The notes beneath the pieces are model-generated. The model was not told the DNA's origin and ran no database searches. It saw only the letters and a program-made list of their open reading frames with translations. This document shows positions 48,049 through 60,096 of a stretch of 64,000 nucleotides of DNA, piece after piece. The DNA lies in the NCBI RefSeq assembly GCF_905220565.1, contig NC_059415.1:3640001-3704000 (forward strand), given 5' to 3'. The stretch's first letter is position 1, and each line of letters starts with the position of its first letter. The DNA is from Melitaea cinxia (taxonomy: Eukaryota > Arthropoda > Insecta > Lepidoptera > Nymphalidae). A program made the position numbers and the translations under genes.

Positions 48049-48573
48049 AAAGATGACACTGATCAATTCGTATTGTTTTCATTTCCTATGATCATTAAAT
48101 ATCCTCGGCAATGTTCCGCCGGATTTTCGGCGACCGACTAACCGACTACAAGGTCAGCCGAATATCGGGTATCCGACTAAACTGCTACCCGTTTCATCCT
48201 ACTTTCAAACATATCTCATAGCGATTTACCAGATAGCTATGTTTTCATGGATTATTTTTTATATCTATCCGGCTCAGCGGTTCATCAATTATTTATATTC
48301 TATTTTATTTATTTATTTTATACTTTATTGTACACCACAAATACGTTAAAAACAAAGCATAAAGATGGGTATAGACTGCAAAGTATAATGGGCAGACTTA
48401 CGGCTAATTTGCCATTTTTTCCAGACAACCCAGACATAAAAAAGAAACTTATCATCGAAATTGGGAATAATTTCTACTACCAACAAAATATCTATAATAA
48501 CGATTGTTGAAATATGTTAATAAATATATTTCAATTTCATATGTTGAAATATGTTAATAATAAAATGAAATAT

Positions 48574-48618
48574 GTAGTCGGCTTAGTAGGTACCTTTGGT
48601 ACCTACTAAGCCGACTAC
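48574..48618. repeat. Perfect 21-bp inverted repeat with 3-nt loop
   Basis: The arm 48574-48594, starting GTAGTCGGCTTAG, is the exact inverse of 48598-48618, with TTT between. The right arm continues into a family 4 repeat. Confidence 0.9.
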
Positions 48619-48898
48619 AGAAAAAGGAGGAGGTTCTCAATTTTATATGTGGGTATGTTGCTTCAAAACTTTTTGAAAGGTGGATCGATTTCAATGATTC
48701 TGGTTTTAATCGAAAGGTGGTGCTTGTCATGTAGTACTATTTAAATTTAATCGAGATCTTACAAGTATTTTTCAAGTTATATCTAATAATGCGTATTTAC
48801 TTGACTATTTTTTCGTTGACATAACTTTTTACTAGGTGTACCGATATTGATGATTCTTGTGTTAATCAAAAGCTGATGCTTGTCTTGTGGTATCTTAT
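48619..48898 (+). repeat. Family 4 repeat fragment
   Basis: AAAAAGGAGGAGGTTCTCAA and AATCGAAAGGTGGTGCTTGT match the copies at 49625 and 57737. Confidence 0.6.
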
Positions 48899-49060
48899 AT
48901 ATCGATGGCTCCTAAGTATACTGAGTCAACTCTACTTTTAATAACTTTATTTTTTTGTTACATAGGTAGATAGGAAATGAAGTAAATGTTATTAATATCT
49001 TAAAAAATTAAATTATCAAAAGTTGTTAGTCGACTCAGTATACTTAGGAGCCATCGATAT
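48899..49060. mobile_element. 162-bp MITE with 29-bp perfect terminal inverted repeats
   Basis: ATATCGATGGCTCCTAAGTA starts the left arm, and 49032-49060 is its exact inverse over 29 bp. TA at both ends fits a mariner-type target. No coding frame. Confidence 0.75.
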
Positions 49061-49297
49061 AAAATTCTTGTGTCACAATGTTAATTACTATACTCCTCCG
49101 AAATGGCTAGACCGATTTTTATGAAATTTTATGTAGGTACATAACGGGTAGGTCTAAGAATCGGCCAACATCTATTTTTAATGTCAAGGGGAAGGCATTT
49201 AGGGGGGTTAATAATATATATGGCAAAACAACATTTTTATTTCCTTTTTTGTAGCTTTGAAGAAAATTTATTAAAAGAACATTTAAATATATATATA

Positions 49298-49380
49298 CTA
49301 GTTGGTACTCGCGACTTCGTCTGCGCAGGATTAGTAAGTATTTTGAGTAGCTTAATATCTTCTCAATATTTATTTTTATA
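49298..49380 (-). mobile_element. Helitron-like terminal fragment
   Basis: CTAGTTGGTACTCGCGACTT then CGTCTGCG is the inverse of a Helitron-like 3' end. The other end was not found. Confidence 0.45.
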
Positions 49381-49624
49381 CAAAAATTCATAACAATCAA
49401 TTTATTGTTACTACCAAATGTGCTTTAGAAATATATTATCAATTTTATTGTATTTATGGTTCACTGTTTTTTGCGATAATGGCTTACTCATAAAAGATAG
49501 ATATATGCTGTCGCGGACTTTTTTGTTGGACTAATTAAGATAAACGTTTCTCTTATACATCATAATTATAGTGTAAACTCTACAGTTATTGCAGCGCACG
49601 CCAGAATAGCTCGCAAATGGTAGA

Positions 49625-50218
49625 TTTTTTAACCGACTTCCAAAAAAGGAGGAGGTTCTCAATTCGACTGTATTTTTTAATGTATGTTACATCAGGATTT
49701 CGACAAATTTTCTTTTAATCGAAAGGTGGTGTGTGTCAATTGGTCCCATTTAAATTTATTTGAGATCTAACAACTACTTTTCGAGTAATATCTAATAATG
49801 CGTTTTTACTTGACGCTTTTTTCGTCGACCTACGTTGTATTATACCGCATAACTTTCTACTGGATGTACCGATTTTGATAATTCTTTTTTTGTTAGAAAG
49901 GAGATATCCCTAGTTTAGTACCATGATAAGGAAACCAGGATCTGATGATGGGATCCCAGAGAAATCGAGGGAAACTCTTGAAAATCCGCTATAACTTTTT
50001 ACTGGGTGTACCGATTTTAATAATTTTTAATTTAATCGAAAGCCGGTGTTTATCATGTGCTCACATTTAAATTTCATTTTATTGAGATCTGATAACTACT
50101 TTTTGAGTAATCTTTGATAACGCGTAGTTACTTGACTATTTTGTCGTCGATCTACGTTGTATTACTCGTCGATGTAATTGATGTCGTTTTTTTTTCGTTT
50201 GCGAGCAAACACAATTAT
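49625..50218 (+). repeat. Family 4 repeat, left copy
   Basis: Starts TTTTTTAACCGACTTCCAAA and ends TTTGCGAGCAAACACAATTA. Internal ACTGGATGTACCGATTTTGA modules recur. The other long copy is at 57737-58493 in the same orientation. Confidence 0.7.
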
Positions 50219-50598
50219 ATACTATGTAGTGATATATATTCACAAAAAAGCTAGTCAGCCGTCAAATTCAAAAGGTCAGCTAGGTTATTTTTTTATATGA
50301 TCGCATAAACGTATAATTCTAGATTTTTACTTTGTTATTCGCCTTGATTCGTATGGACCAACGTCATAAGTACGTAAGTAAGGTCTTACTTTTATCATTG
50401 CTACACAGCAATGGTGGTTTATTTAACTAATGTCCAGATCATATATCCAAAAATCGATTTTCTTTGGAATTTGCATATTTACGCTCTTAAAAATTAGCTT
50501 TAAATTTCATCACGTGCACCAACAGTTCCTTCTCTACGATAAGGGCATACGGGGCCCACGCTCGGGATCCCCGACTTAAAGGAGCCCCGAATGACTAA

Positions 50599-53500
50599 AG
50601 GGGGCCATTGACGGTCAGTTCAACTGATCAGTTTAACTGATAAGTTTTGCGCGCTCTCCGAAATTTGATCGTGAGTGTAGAACCATCGCTCCAGAGTTTT
50701 AACTGACGACGCGCCACGTAAATCCATCCCGGCGCGTCGCGCCGAACTAGGATTGTTGATAAAATATCGATATATCGAAATATCGATATTTATTACTAAT
50801 ATTAATTTGATATTGAAATTTTAATATCGACACTCGATATTTTGAAGTAAAACTTCTTTACGCACACTTGACTTGGGAAGTAAGCTGGTAAATACGTACT
50901 GAGAGTGTCACGAAAAGTGTGATCAGGCGAGGCAAACGGAAGTTGAGAGGGACACATTAGTTAATGAAAGTAGAAAGAGAGACAGACTTATGTTTCGTAA
51001 CGCTTTGTTTTTATTAAGTAAATTTTTATTATTTTATTTTTTCTCGTCAATTATTTAAACTAGAACATAATGATAAGTTTATTATGTTCTACTTTAATCC
51101 ACTAACTTCTTCTAATCTACTGAACTTTATTTACACTACATTATTTTTTTAACCGACTTCCAAAAAAAGAGGAGGTTCGGAGGAAATGTAATTTTCGTAG
51201 GCGATTCTTCACACAGAGAAAAAGAAACAACTTCATCCTCATGGGATAGACATGAAAATATGATATTACTCTTGAAAAATTTGTCTAATGACTTTTTGTC
51301 ACAATTTTTGTTACCTACATACCTGCTGAATTAAGGCAGTATTTAGATCAACCAAATATTTCAAAGTCATTAAATGCACTAAAAATTTGGATTGATAGTA
51401 AACATTCTACTCTGGTGCTATCGGAAATAGCTGTTGAATATTATTTAATCAAAAAACAAAAAATAAAGCTGTTAAATATTCGATTTCTTTTGCTACATCT
51501 AAGGACGACCGGGGCTAATGTGTTCACGGGGCAATGGTGTCTTGTCTATGTTTTTGGCCTTTATTTCGATATATACGATTTACGCCATCTATTAAACAGC
51601 AGAGAAACTATTTGGTTACGAACTCACGCAATGACGATAGCTCCAATATCACTACTTTACCGACACGGCCATTTTTTCAAAGTCGTCAGCTATTTGGTGA
51701 GATTGACGGTTGTGCGTGTAATTTTTAAATTCGTTTTTTTAATTAAAATTGTGGGTGATGTAAATTTATTTCAAGGTAAGTCGAAGCTTAATCAACTATT
51801 TTTTCATATTCCATAATAGTTTTATCATTCTATAGACAGTTTATGGACATACGAGTATAGCTACATTAGCCCCTGTAGTTTTGTAGCTAGGGGTTAAAGT
51901 AACTTTATCGATAGTCACAATAACCCCTTGATTTTGCCTATGACGTTGGGAGTCTCTAGTGATGATAAACTTTGTCGATAAATAAGACATATGAAGATAC
52001 ATGTACGTATGCCTCAATGTAATTATGTATGTGTATGTTTTATGTATGTATGTATGTATGTATGTACGTATTTATGTGTGTATATATGTGTTTCATACAT
52101 TATATACTAAAATATTTACTTATTTATATGTTTTTTTTTCTTTTTAATAATTATGTAAGTTTATCATATTCTAGTTTTTATCTATTTATAATTGATCTTT
52201 ACTCCTTAATTTGTGCACACCTAAACCACTGCTACTGTATCGTGTCCTGTACCCAAAGGTTATCTGGAAGAAATCGCTATTTAGCGATAAGATCGCCTTT
52301 GTACATCTTCTATTGTATCTTTCTTTATATGTGTCTGTATTTCGGTGTACATTAAGAATAAATAAATAAATAAATAAAAAATACATTTTACGTTAAAGTA
52401 GTATTAAAATAAAGGCTTGTTTTAGATGGTGCGTCACTACAAGCGAAAAACTAATGACTCATATTCTCAAGAGTCATTACAAAAAGCTATTGAAATGGTC
52501 AAATCAAAAGAAATGACCACATACAAGGCTGCTGCAATATTTGGTGTGCCTCGATCAACTATTCTAGCCCGAGTAAAGGGAAAACGTGGTGCGAAATATG
52601 AACATCGTGGTAGACCAACTACATTCACGGCGTCTATTGAAAAAAATATAGCCGGAGTTCTACATACTATGGAGCAGTGTGGATTTGGTTTGACTAAAAG
52701 AGAAGTTATTGGACTAGTAGGCCAATATGTGACTCGGAACAACATCACCACTACTTTCAAAAATAGTTTACCTGGAGACGATTGGTTTATTAGGTTTACC
52801 AGAAGAAATAAGCTTTCTCTTAAAAAGCCACGAGCAGTCGAAATTGCTCGCAAAAAAGCTGCAAATCCTTATGACGTACAAGAATTTTACGATTTGTTGG
52901 AAAAAACTATATCTGAAATTGATGTAAGACCAAGTCGTGTATACAATCTCGACGAAACGAGTTTCAATCTCGATCCTTCAAAAAGTAAAATTGTAGGGGT
53001 TCAGGGGTATTCGTGCACAAGAACAACAAGTACACCTGGGCGTGAAAATATTACCGTGCTATTAGGAGCTAATGCATGTGGTGAGAAAATTCCACCTTTA
53101 ATTATATTTAAAGGAACCTATCTCTGGAATACTTGGTTGTATGAAAACGATAATAATACCACGTATGCAGCCACGCGTAAAGGTTGGATGGAAACACCTG
53201 TTTTTGAAAGCTATTTTGATAACGTCATCATCCCGAAACTATGTACGAAAAAAGAGCCCTTACTTATAATTTATGATGGACACTCAACACACTTGGACAT
53301 AAATATTATTGAAAAAGCTGCAGCTAACAATATAACGATAATAAAGCTACCACCTCATACGTCACATATTTTACAACCACTTGATATCAGTACGATGAAA
53401 TCTATGAAAGACCGATGGGACAAATATTTGGTGCAATGGCAAAGAAAGAATATTGGCAAAAAACTGCCTAAAAGCGAATTCTCACGTATAATGACCGAAG

Positions 53501-56500
53501 TGTGGAATGAACTAGAGCCTGACATTATAATTAACGGATTTCGCAAAGCAGGAATATGGCCAATTGATCGCCACCAAGTTTCGCAGGACAAATATGATCA
53601 ATTAGCTTTGAAAAGATGGGAAAATCAGAAGAAATCCAATGAAAATATTAATGAACATATAAGCTTAGGTGAAAATAATGAAGGAGAAAAAACAAAAGAA
53701 GATTTAACATACCAGAAAGAAAATATAATCATGGAAAACGAACGTGAAGAAAGTAAAGAGAACTCAGATAATAAGGAAACAGAGGAGAAAAACGCAAATA
53801 ATAGTACGATTGTAAAGAATCCTGGAATGTTTAAATTACAATTGCCACAAAAAATTTCAAACGAAAACCACTATACAGAAAAAATTGTAATTTTAAAAGA
53901 TGAAATAATAAAAACACCAAATTCACAAAATTCAATCACAGCCGAGCCAACTCGTCCTATGGTCAACCACTATAAAACCAACGAAACCAAAGAACATATT
54001 ATTAATACTACTGTTACTTTTGAAGAACTGGTATTGCAGACTATTTCTCGAGGAGACCAAAATACACCTATAAAAAAGAAAAGAATCGGGAGAGGTGCAG
54101 AAGTAATTACTCATAAAGAAGCTATTGCTAGAATAAAAAAGGAAAAAGAGACAAAACTTGCGAAATCCGTGAATAAGAAAAAGAACACCACTGCCACAAC
54201 AAATATAAGAAAAAGGAGTACAAAAAACAAAGAAAATAAAAAATCCAAGAAAAAGACAAAGAAAATAGATAAGGTTGAAACAAGTAACAGTGATATAGAA
54301 ATGAGTACGCACAGCGATTCGGATCTTTTGGATTTGAAATCTGATATTGAAAATGAAGCGATTATAATGGAATGTATAGAAAATAGAGAACTTGAAGGAA
54401 GCCAGATAGTGACAAATATGATAGGTCAAATAGATCTTGAGAAATTTGAAAGTAGCCCAAAGATTGGTGGCCAAAAAAATAAGAAAATGATGGTTAATAA
54501 TATTGATGACGAACAATATGTGAGAGGTCAGGGCATGAAAGAAAACCATGAGGAAATTTTAATAAATATGCAGCCTAAGGAAGTTTTAGGAGATCAAGAC
54601 ATACAAGATATGTATGATGAGGCTGACGGTGGTATATATCTAGATGAGACTAAAGAAAGCTGCTTTATTGAGGTAAAGAATGAAAAAAAAGCAGAAAGAA
54701 AGGATATCAAACAGGTTAAAAAAAATGAAAAACCAAGAACTATTAAGGTATCCATGTTATCAGAAGTAAGAGACACAGCAGATAACCATCCATTTTTGGT
54801 CTTCAACAAATACGATCCCCCTAAATCAACAGAAAAATACACTCATTCAGTGCTTAGGGATCAGAATTTTAATACACCCAATCAAAAAATACAAAACTCT
54901 ATTTTGGATGATTATTTTGCAGCAGGTTGTAGTAAAGAATCAGAAAAAAACACCTGTGTTTCATATGATATAAATGACTGTATTATAGTAAGGTACATAT
55001 TTAAGAAGAAAGTCAAATATTTTGTGGGAAAAATAATCTCTAAACTAGGAAACAAATATGAAGTATCCTTTTATGTCCAACACGGAAAGAATGACAGCAC
55101 AATATTTAGGAAACCAAAGAAAATGGATATTGATACCATAGATGAAGAGATGATTGTGAAACCAGTTCAATTAATAGCTTTGAATCAGCAAGAATTAGAT
55201 TTTGCTTTCTTTGAAGATGATGATTTGGTGTATTTTGATTGTTAGTTGGAAAATGTTGAACTTGATTAGATTTTCAAATACTTAATATACTGCTGCTTAA
55301 TATTTTTGTGATTTTTTAAGAAATACATACTTAATAGATATTTTGATAATTATTTTAGCATTTATATGAGTGATATTCATTATAAATAAGTATAAATGCA
55401 TTGCATGTTTGCGTATCGTAGCCGACGTGCTTTGCAATCATCTGGTACCGCGTCGCGATCAGAGGCTCATTGAATAGGAACAAACGGTTGAGTTTAACCG
55501 TCGTACATTTATATTTATATTATTATAGTATTTTTTATCCAGATGAAGAAGACTTAATTCTATTTCAAGCTTAAGTATTTTATAAAGATGTGCTTTGACT
55601 TTTGAAAAGATTAATTTGGTAAATTGTTACTGTAAATTGACTTGTCGATAGTCACTTTCACATCACTAAATTTAACCTGTTTAGCTACAATTGCCCCGAA
55701 TATGAATAAAACTTTTATTTTCGGACTTTGGTTCTTATTTATATGGCCTGAAGGTACTAAATTAGTTAATTTTTATAATTTTTGTCAACATTTTTGTGTC
55801 GGTTAAGCAAAGACTTATTAAATCTGGCTGTAATTATTAATGGCTACAATAGCCCCAAAAACGGGGTATTTGTAACTAGTACGTACAACCTCCAGTATTT
55901 CCCAAATATATTATTATTAAAAAGTCTATTTGAAGTTGTGTTTGCACAAAATATGAGATTAATAAACGTTTCAAAATATCCCACACATAAAGAACTAATA
56001 TTATACACCTCAACGTGTTTTTTTTAACGTCAAAGCAAATCAATGCTGAATTTAGCTTACAATAGCCCCGAGTGACCTTATAGCATTTGAACGAATTACT
56101 TCTTTAATCGATCTTTAAGTGCCTAATAATCGTAATAGTCAAAGAACTGCGCATATAAAACAACGAGTATTTTTAAAAACTCTTACTGAATATTGGTACA
56201 CATTATTGTTTTATTAAAATTGAACAATAATTACTTAGAATCTTACATTTTAATACACTTATAATTTAATTTGTTTTACAAATATACTGAATTATAAACT
56301 GTGTAAATTATTTTTGAGCCGACTTATGTTTATTTATTTTTTTAAACAAAGGCGATTAAATCAAATCGAAAAAATATCGATATATCGATATTTTAAAAAA
56401 TATCAACAACCCGACGCCCAACTGCCCGTGTGTGTGTGTAATCGTCATTCCAACCAATCGCGTCATTTTGCTCGCAGCGTCCGCGGTGATTGAGAGTGTA

Positions 56501-57181
56501 CTAGTGTAGTTTTTGTATTTAAAACGTCGGCGACAGTGTCCCCTAGACGAGTCATAACGACAGAATTTATTGAAAAATATGAAAATTCAGAATGTTTGTG
56601 AAAAACGGACGAAAATTATAACATTTAAAAAAAAAGTTTTATTTTACACCTACTATTTTTTTTAATACATATTTATAACATATACGCACGGTCGTTTCTT
56701 CCTACAGTAATCAATGTAATGCTTGTGGTATAGGTAACTGCCGGCTGATGTAGATACTTTTTTTATAAATACATATAAATAACACTTAGAAATAAATAAA
56801 TACATTTATAATTAATGGCATTAACGACACCGTGCATGATCGATTGCCCATTGACATACTTATTACAAATGAGGTACAACTAATAATAATAACTTTTCAT
56901 ATAAAATTATAGATCATTGTAGACCAGTACATGGCAACAAACAGTAGCCGTTTAAGAATTAATGTTTCTTCTTCTTAATCAGAATCCACTTTTTTTTCTC
57001 GACAAAAATAGGTAATACCTACACGTCCTTTAAACAGCCCGGTCGGACGAAAACTGAAGGGCCGGAGTGACGCCAGTCAATGGGCAAATATTTCAACTGA
57101 CGCGAAAAACTGATCAGTTGGACTGATCAGTCCAACTGATCAGTCCAACTGATCAGTTCAACTGACCGTCAATGGCCCCCT
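50599..57181 (+). mobile_element. Pogo/Tigger-type DNA transposon, about 6.6 kb
   Basis: Left end AGGGGGCCATTGACGGTCAG and its inverse CTGACCGTCAATGGCCCCCT at the right end, with TAA on both outer sides. Subterminal AACTGATCAGT-like repeats are at both ends. Near 50760 and 56370, inverted ATATCGATATATCGA-type blocks extend the symmetry inward. It contains the intact 52426-55245 transposase, plus a small family 4 fragment (51143-51185) and a SINE fragment (56660-56815). A TAA rather than plain TA duplication is unusual for pogo. A TA duplication with a one-base end offset is the alternative. Confidence 0.8.
52426..55245 (+). CDS. Pogo/Tigger-like (CENP-B/Jerky type) DDE transposase
   Basis: 939 residues, no stop. 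Residues 13-50 are a psq/CENP-B-type helix-turn-helix (SYSQESLQKAIEMVKSKE, TTYKAAAIFGVPRSTI). Residues 66-140 fit the second CENP-B DNA-binding helix region. The DDE core has D176 (YNLDETSF), D284 (IIYDGHSTH) and D320 (ILQPLD), a 35-residue D2-D3 gap. It ends near NGFRKAGIWPID (370-381). A Lys/Glu/Asn-rich extension of over 450 residues follows, then a compact C-terminal segment (VRYIFKKKVKYFVGKII, KYEVSFYVQ) that looks like a small beta-barrel module. Most pogo-type transposases are far shorter. The ATG follows TTTTAG, so a 5' untranslated exon upstream is possible. It is expected to bind the element's own ends. Confidence 0.92.
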   Translation: MVRHYKRKTNDSYSQESLQKAIEMVKSKEMTTYKAAAIFGVPRSTILARVKGKRGAKYEHRGRPTTFTASIEKNIAGVLHTMEQCGFGLTKREVIGLVGQYVTRNNITTTFKNSLPGDDWFIRFTRRNKLSLKKPRAVEIARKKAANPYDVQEFYDLLEKTISEIDVRPSRVYNLDETSFNLDPSKSKIVGVQGYSCTRTTSTPGRENITVLLGANACGEKIPPLIIFKGTYLWNTWLYENDNNTTYAATRKGWMETPVFESYFDNVIIPKLCTKKEPLLIIYDGHSTHLDINIIEKAAANNITIIKLPPHTSHILQPLDISTMKSMKDRWDKYLVQWQRKNIGKKLPKSEFSRIMTEVWNELEPDIIINGFRKAGIWPIDRHQVSQDKYDQLALKRWENQKKSNENINEHISLGENNEGEKTKEDLTYQKENIIMENEREESKENSDNKETEEKNANNSTIVKNPGMFKLQLPQKISNENHYTEKIVILKDEIIKTPNSQNSITAEPTRPMVNHYKTNETKEHIINTTVTFEELVLQTISRGDQNTPIKKKRIGRGAEVITHKEAIARIKKEKETKLAKSVNKKKNTTATTNIRKRSTKNKENKKSKKKTKKIDKVETSNSDIEMSTHSDSDLLDLKSDIENEAIIMECIENRELEGSQIVTNMIGQIDLEKFESSPKIGGQKNKKMMVNNIDDEQYVRGQGMKENHEEILINMQPKEVLGDQDIQDMYDEADGGIYLDETKESCFIEVKNEKKAERKDIKQVKKNEKPRTIKVSMLSEVRDTADNHPFLVFNKYDPPKSTEKYTHSVLRDQNFNTPNQKIQNSILDDYFAAGCSKESEKNTCVSYDINDCIIVRYIFKKKVKYFVGKIISKLGNKYEVSFYVQHGKNDSTIFRKPKKMDIDTIDEEMIVKPVQLIALNQQELDFAFFEDDDLVYFDC

Positions 57182-57736
57182 TAACGAATTTCACTTTTAT
57201 ATCTACCGTACCGTACCGTACTTAAATAGGTATACTAAAATACTTATATTTCGAGTTAAAATGAAAACTTGATATCCTGCCATAAGTTACAGGGGGGGGG
57301 GGGATTAAGGGTGGTTAATAACATAGTACCTGGGTGACCGAACTTAGCTCGGTATTTTTAGTAAATCGTGTTTTTTGGAAATCTTTTAAATACGAATTAC
57401 ATATTTATAAAATATGAATAATATTTTTTCCCGACAATAAAAAATATAAATAAATATAAAAAATCTCGAAAAATCCCATTTTGAATTTAAATAAAGACGA
57501 ATAGACAAAGGGCCAACGCAGCTATCGAAAATTATAACATTTTGTAAATAATCATACTAATGACGTCTTTGTAGTGAGCTCCGGTTCACATCGCAACAGT
57601 CAATCTCTGATATCAGTCTTATAAAAAGTTCCGTTTCTTCACAAGAATTTTTTTATATGATACATAATATTGTAATATGCAACAAAATGATAGGTTTGAC
57701 TACTAGTCTTTTTTTCTTCTAATCAGTGCATTGCTA
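57182..57736. other. Flank of the pogo-type element
   Basis: No gene. A run of 12 G at 57292-57303 and a CCGTA repeat near 57204-57220 are the only notable features. Confidence 0.5.
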
Positions 57737-58493
57737 CTTTTTTAACCGACTTCCAAAAAAGGAGGAGGTTCTCAATTCGACTGTATTTTTTTTTTTAATG
57801 TATGTTACATCAGAACTTTTGACCGTGTGGACCGATTTCGACAATTTTTTTTTTAATCGAAAGGTGGTGTGTGTCAATTGGTCACATTTAAATTTATTTG
57901 AGATCTAACAACTACTTTTCCAGTTATATCTAATAATGCGTTTTTACTTGACGCTTTTTTTGTCGACCTACGTTGTTTATACCGCATAACTTTCTACTGG
58001 ATGTACCGATTTTGATAATTCTTATTTTATTAGAAAGGAGATATCCCTAGTTTAGTACCATGATAAGGAAACCAGGATCTGATGATGGGATCCCAGAGAA
58101 ATCGAGGGAAACTCTTGAAAATCCGTAATAACTTTTTACTGGGTGTACCGATTTTGATAATTCTTTTTTTGTTGGAAAGAAGATATCCCTAGTTTGGTAC
58201 CATGATAAGGAAACTAGGATCTGATGATGGGATCTCAGAGAAATCGAGGGAAACTCTCGAAAATCCGCAATAACTTTACTGGGTGTACCGATTTTGATAT
58301 TTTTTAATTTAATCGAAAGCTGATGTTTGTCATGTGGTCACATATAAATTTTAAAGAGATGTGATAACTACTTTTTGAGTAATCTTTGATAACGCGTAGT
58401 TACTTGACTATTTTTACGTCGATCTACGTTTATTACTCGTCCATGTAATTGAAGTGGGTTTTTTTTTTTCGTTTGCGAGCAAACACAATTATT
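57737..58493 (+). repeat. Family 4 repeat, right copy
   Basis: TTTTAACCGACTTCCAAAAA start and TTTGCGAGCAAACACAATTA end, as in the left copy at 49625. It contains an extra internal duplication of the ACTGGGTGTACCGATTTTGA and GAGATATCCCTAGTTT modules. Confidence 0.7.
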
Positions 58494-58667
58494 TCAATTA
58501 TTATTGTATATATATAAGCCCAGCGGGGGTTCAAATATGTGTGCCTAAAGGATCCGACATTCCCTAAGACGGCACTGCGTGTACGTTATTATAATCTCAT
58601 TACATTTATCAACTAAAACTTGATACAGTAGTTAATTACATTTGTCGTATTCATTCTTTATATTCTA

Positions 58668-58970
58668 CTAGCTGTGCCCGCGACTACTCCTACGTGGAAT
58701 TTAACAAAAAAGTTATTGTTCGTAGTTTTATAAAATAAATAAATTTCTAAAATAAAAGTAGCCTAAGTTACGCCTTACTATATCAGCTTTCTGCCAGTGA
58801 AAGTCCCGTCATAATCTTTCTAGCCGTTTCAGAGACGGCTAATCTCGACTCGGCATCGGAAGAAACAGACAGACAGACAGACCAAAACTGTAAAAAAATG
58901 TTATTTTGTTATATGTAGGTACCGTGTATACATCCATATTATGTATTTAGTAAAAAGCGGTTATTTTAGA
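58668..58970 (-). mobile_element. Non-autonomous Helitron-like element (minus)
   Basis: CTAGCTGTGCCCGCGACTAC at the plus-strand left end and CGGTTATTTTAGA at the right end. Inverse relative of the element at 13944-14276. Confidence 0.6.
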
Positions 58971-59347
58971 TTAATCAAAAGTAATGTTGAGTATATTGGA
59001 AAGAGAATGTTTTACAAGCTCACAAAACTTTTTAAGATTCTACACCCGTGTAATACAGAATAGTAAAATTAAATAATTTTTAAAATATAGGTCATGACGA
59101 TAATTATACAAGACATTTCATAAAAATATTTAAAACTTTATTTTATTTATTGTATATAAATCTGAATCTTAAATATGAAATAATGTTACTTTTTTAAAAG
59201 TATGATTTGCAATACAAAAAAATCCAATCTCAGATTGGAAAGAATGGAATGTCATAAACAATTATTATTAATTTATTAATCTTTGATTTTGAACATAATA
59301 ATATTATTGTAAGCTGTCAATTACTATATAAACTTTGCATATACCTA

Positions 59348-59594
59348 CAGTAGAACCTCGGTACTATAAAAACCTCTACAATTTTAATATAATCTGTTAC
59401 GTTCCCCTTAAAGCCCAAACCTCTATTACTACAATTCAGTATTGACCCTGAGTTACTTAAAGTAATGTTTTGACAAACTGTGTCATAACAAACAAGCTCG
59501 TGGATGTTATTAACATAAACGCTCAATAAGTTAAAAACTCAATAACATAAAATTTTGTGTTCCCTTTGGGTTTTAAGTTAACGAGGTTCTACTG
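59348..59594. mobile_element. Tigger/pogo-type MITE, 247 bp
   Basis: CAGTAGAACCTCG at the left and CGAGGTTCTACTG at the right, flanked on both sides by TA. The short minus-strand open frame inside is not a gene. Its ends do not match the 6.6-kb element, so that transposase is not its obvious source. Confidence 0.8.
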
Positions 59595-59596
59595 TA

Positions 59597-60096
59597 ATTT
59601 AAACTCGAATATTTATGCTATTGCAAAGAAATAGTTCTGAAAAATTAAAATTTTACTTACACTAAACCATTACAAACATTTTACTGTACAATGTCATATT
59701 TTTTAAAATTATAATAAACTAAATTTTTCTATTAATAATATATTTCTTTAGCTATGTGGATTATTTTATATACAGTCACTTTTTCAATATGAAAAAGTAC
59801 TCTGTGTTTATTATAATAATATGGTCTATTATGTGCTTGTCAATACATACTACATAGTATTAATATATGTCCTTTTAATCAATTTCCTATATTTTCTAAT
59901 ATCTAATAAAACAATAAAAACAATATGGAATGGTGATGTCAAAACGTAAACAATATCAATCAAATTATATAAAAATTATCAAACAAAAGCAATTACCAAA
60001 CAAAAAAAAATTTCAAACAATTAATACCCGCAGTAGATTCAATTTGAATGTATATTTTATACATATCGTATTATAATATGAACTATGAAAGTATAC
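59597..60096. other. 3' flank of APRT, nothing recognised
   Basis: AT-rich DNA that includes the APRT 3' UTR. Several TTTATT-type candidate poly(A) signals (minus strand) cannot be ranked by eye. Confidence 0.4.

Noticed and set aside
52029..52355. Tyr/Cys-rich 108-codon frame
   Set aside because: Low-complexity ATGT repeat upstream of the transposase, without any motif.
53932..54549. 205-codon minus-strand frame rich in Phe, Ile and Tyr
   Set aside because: Shadow of the Lys/Asn-rich transposase tail. No splice sites or family motifs.
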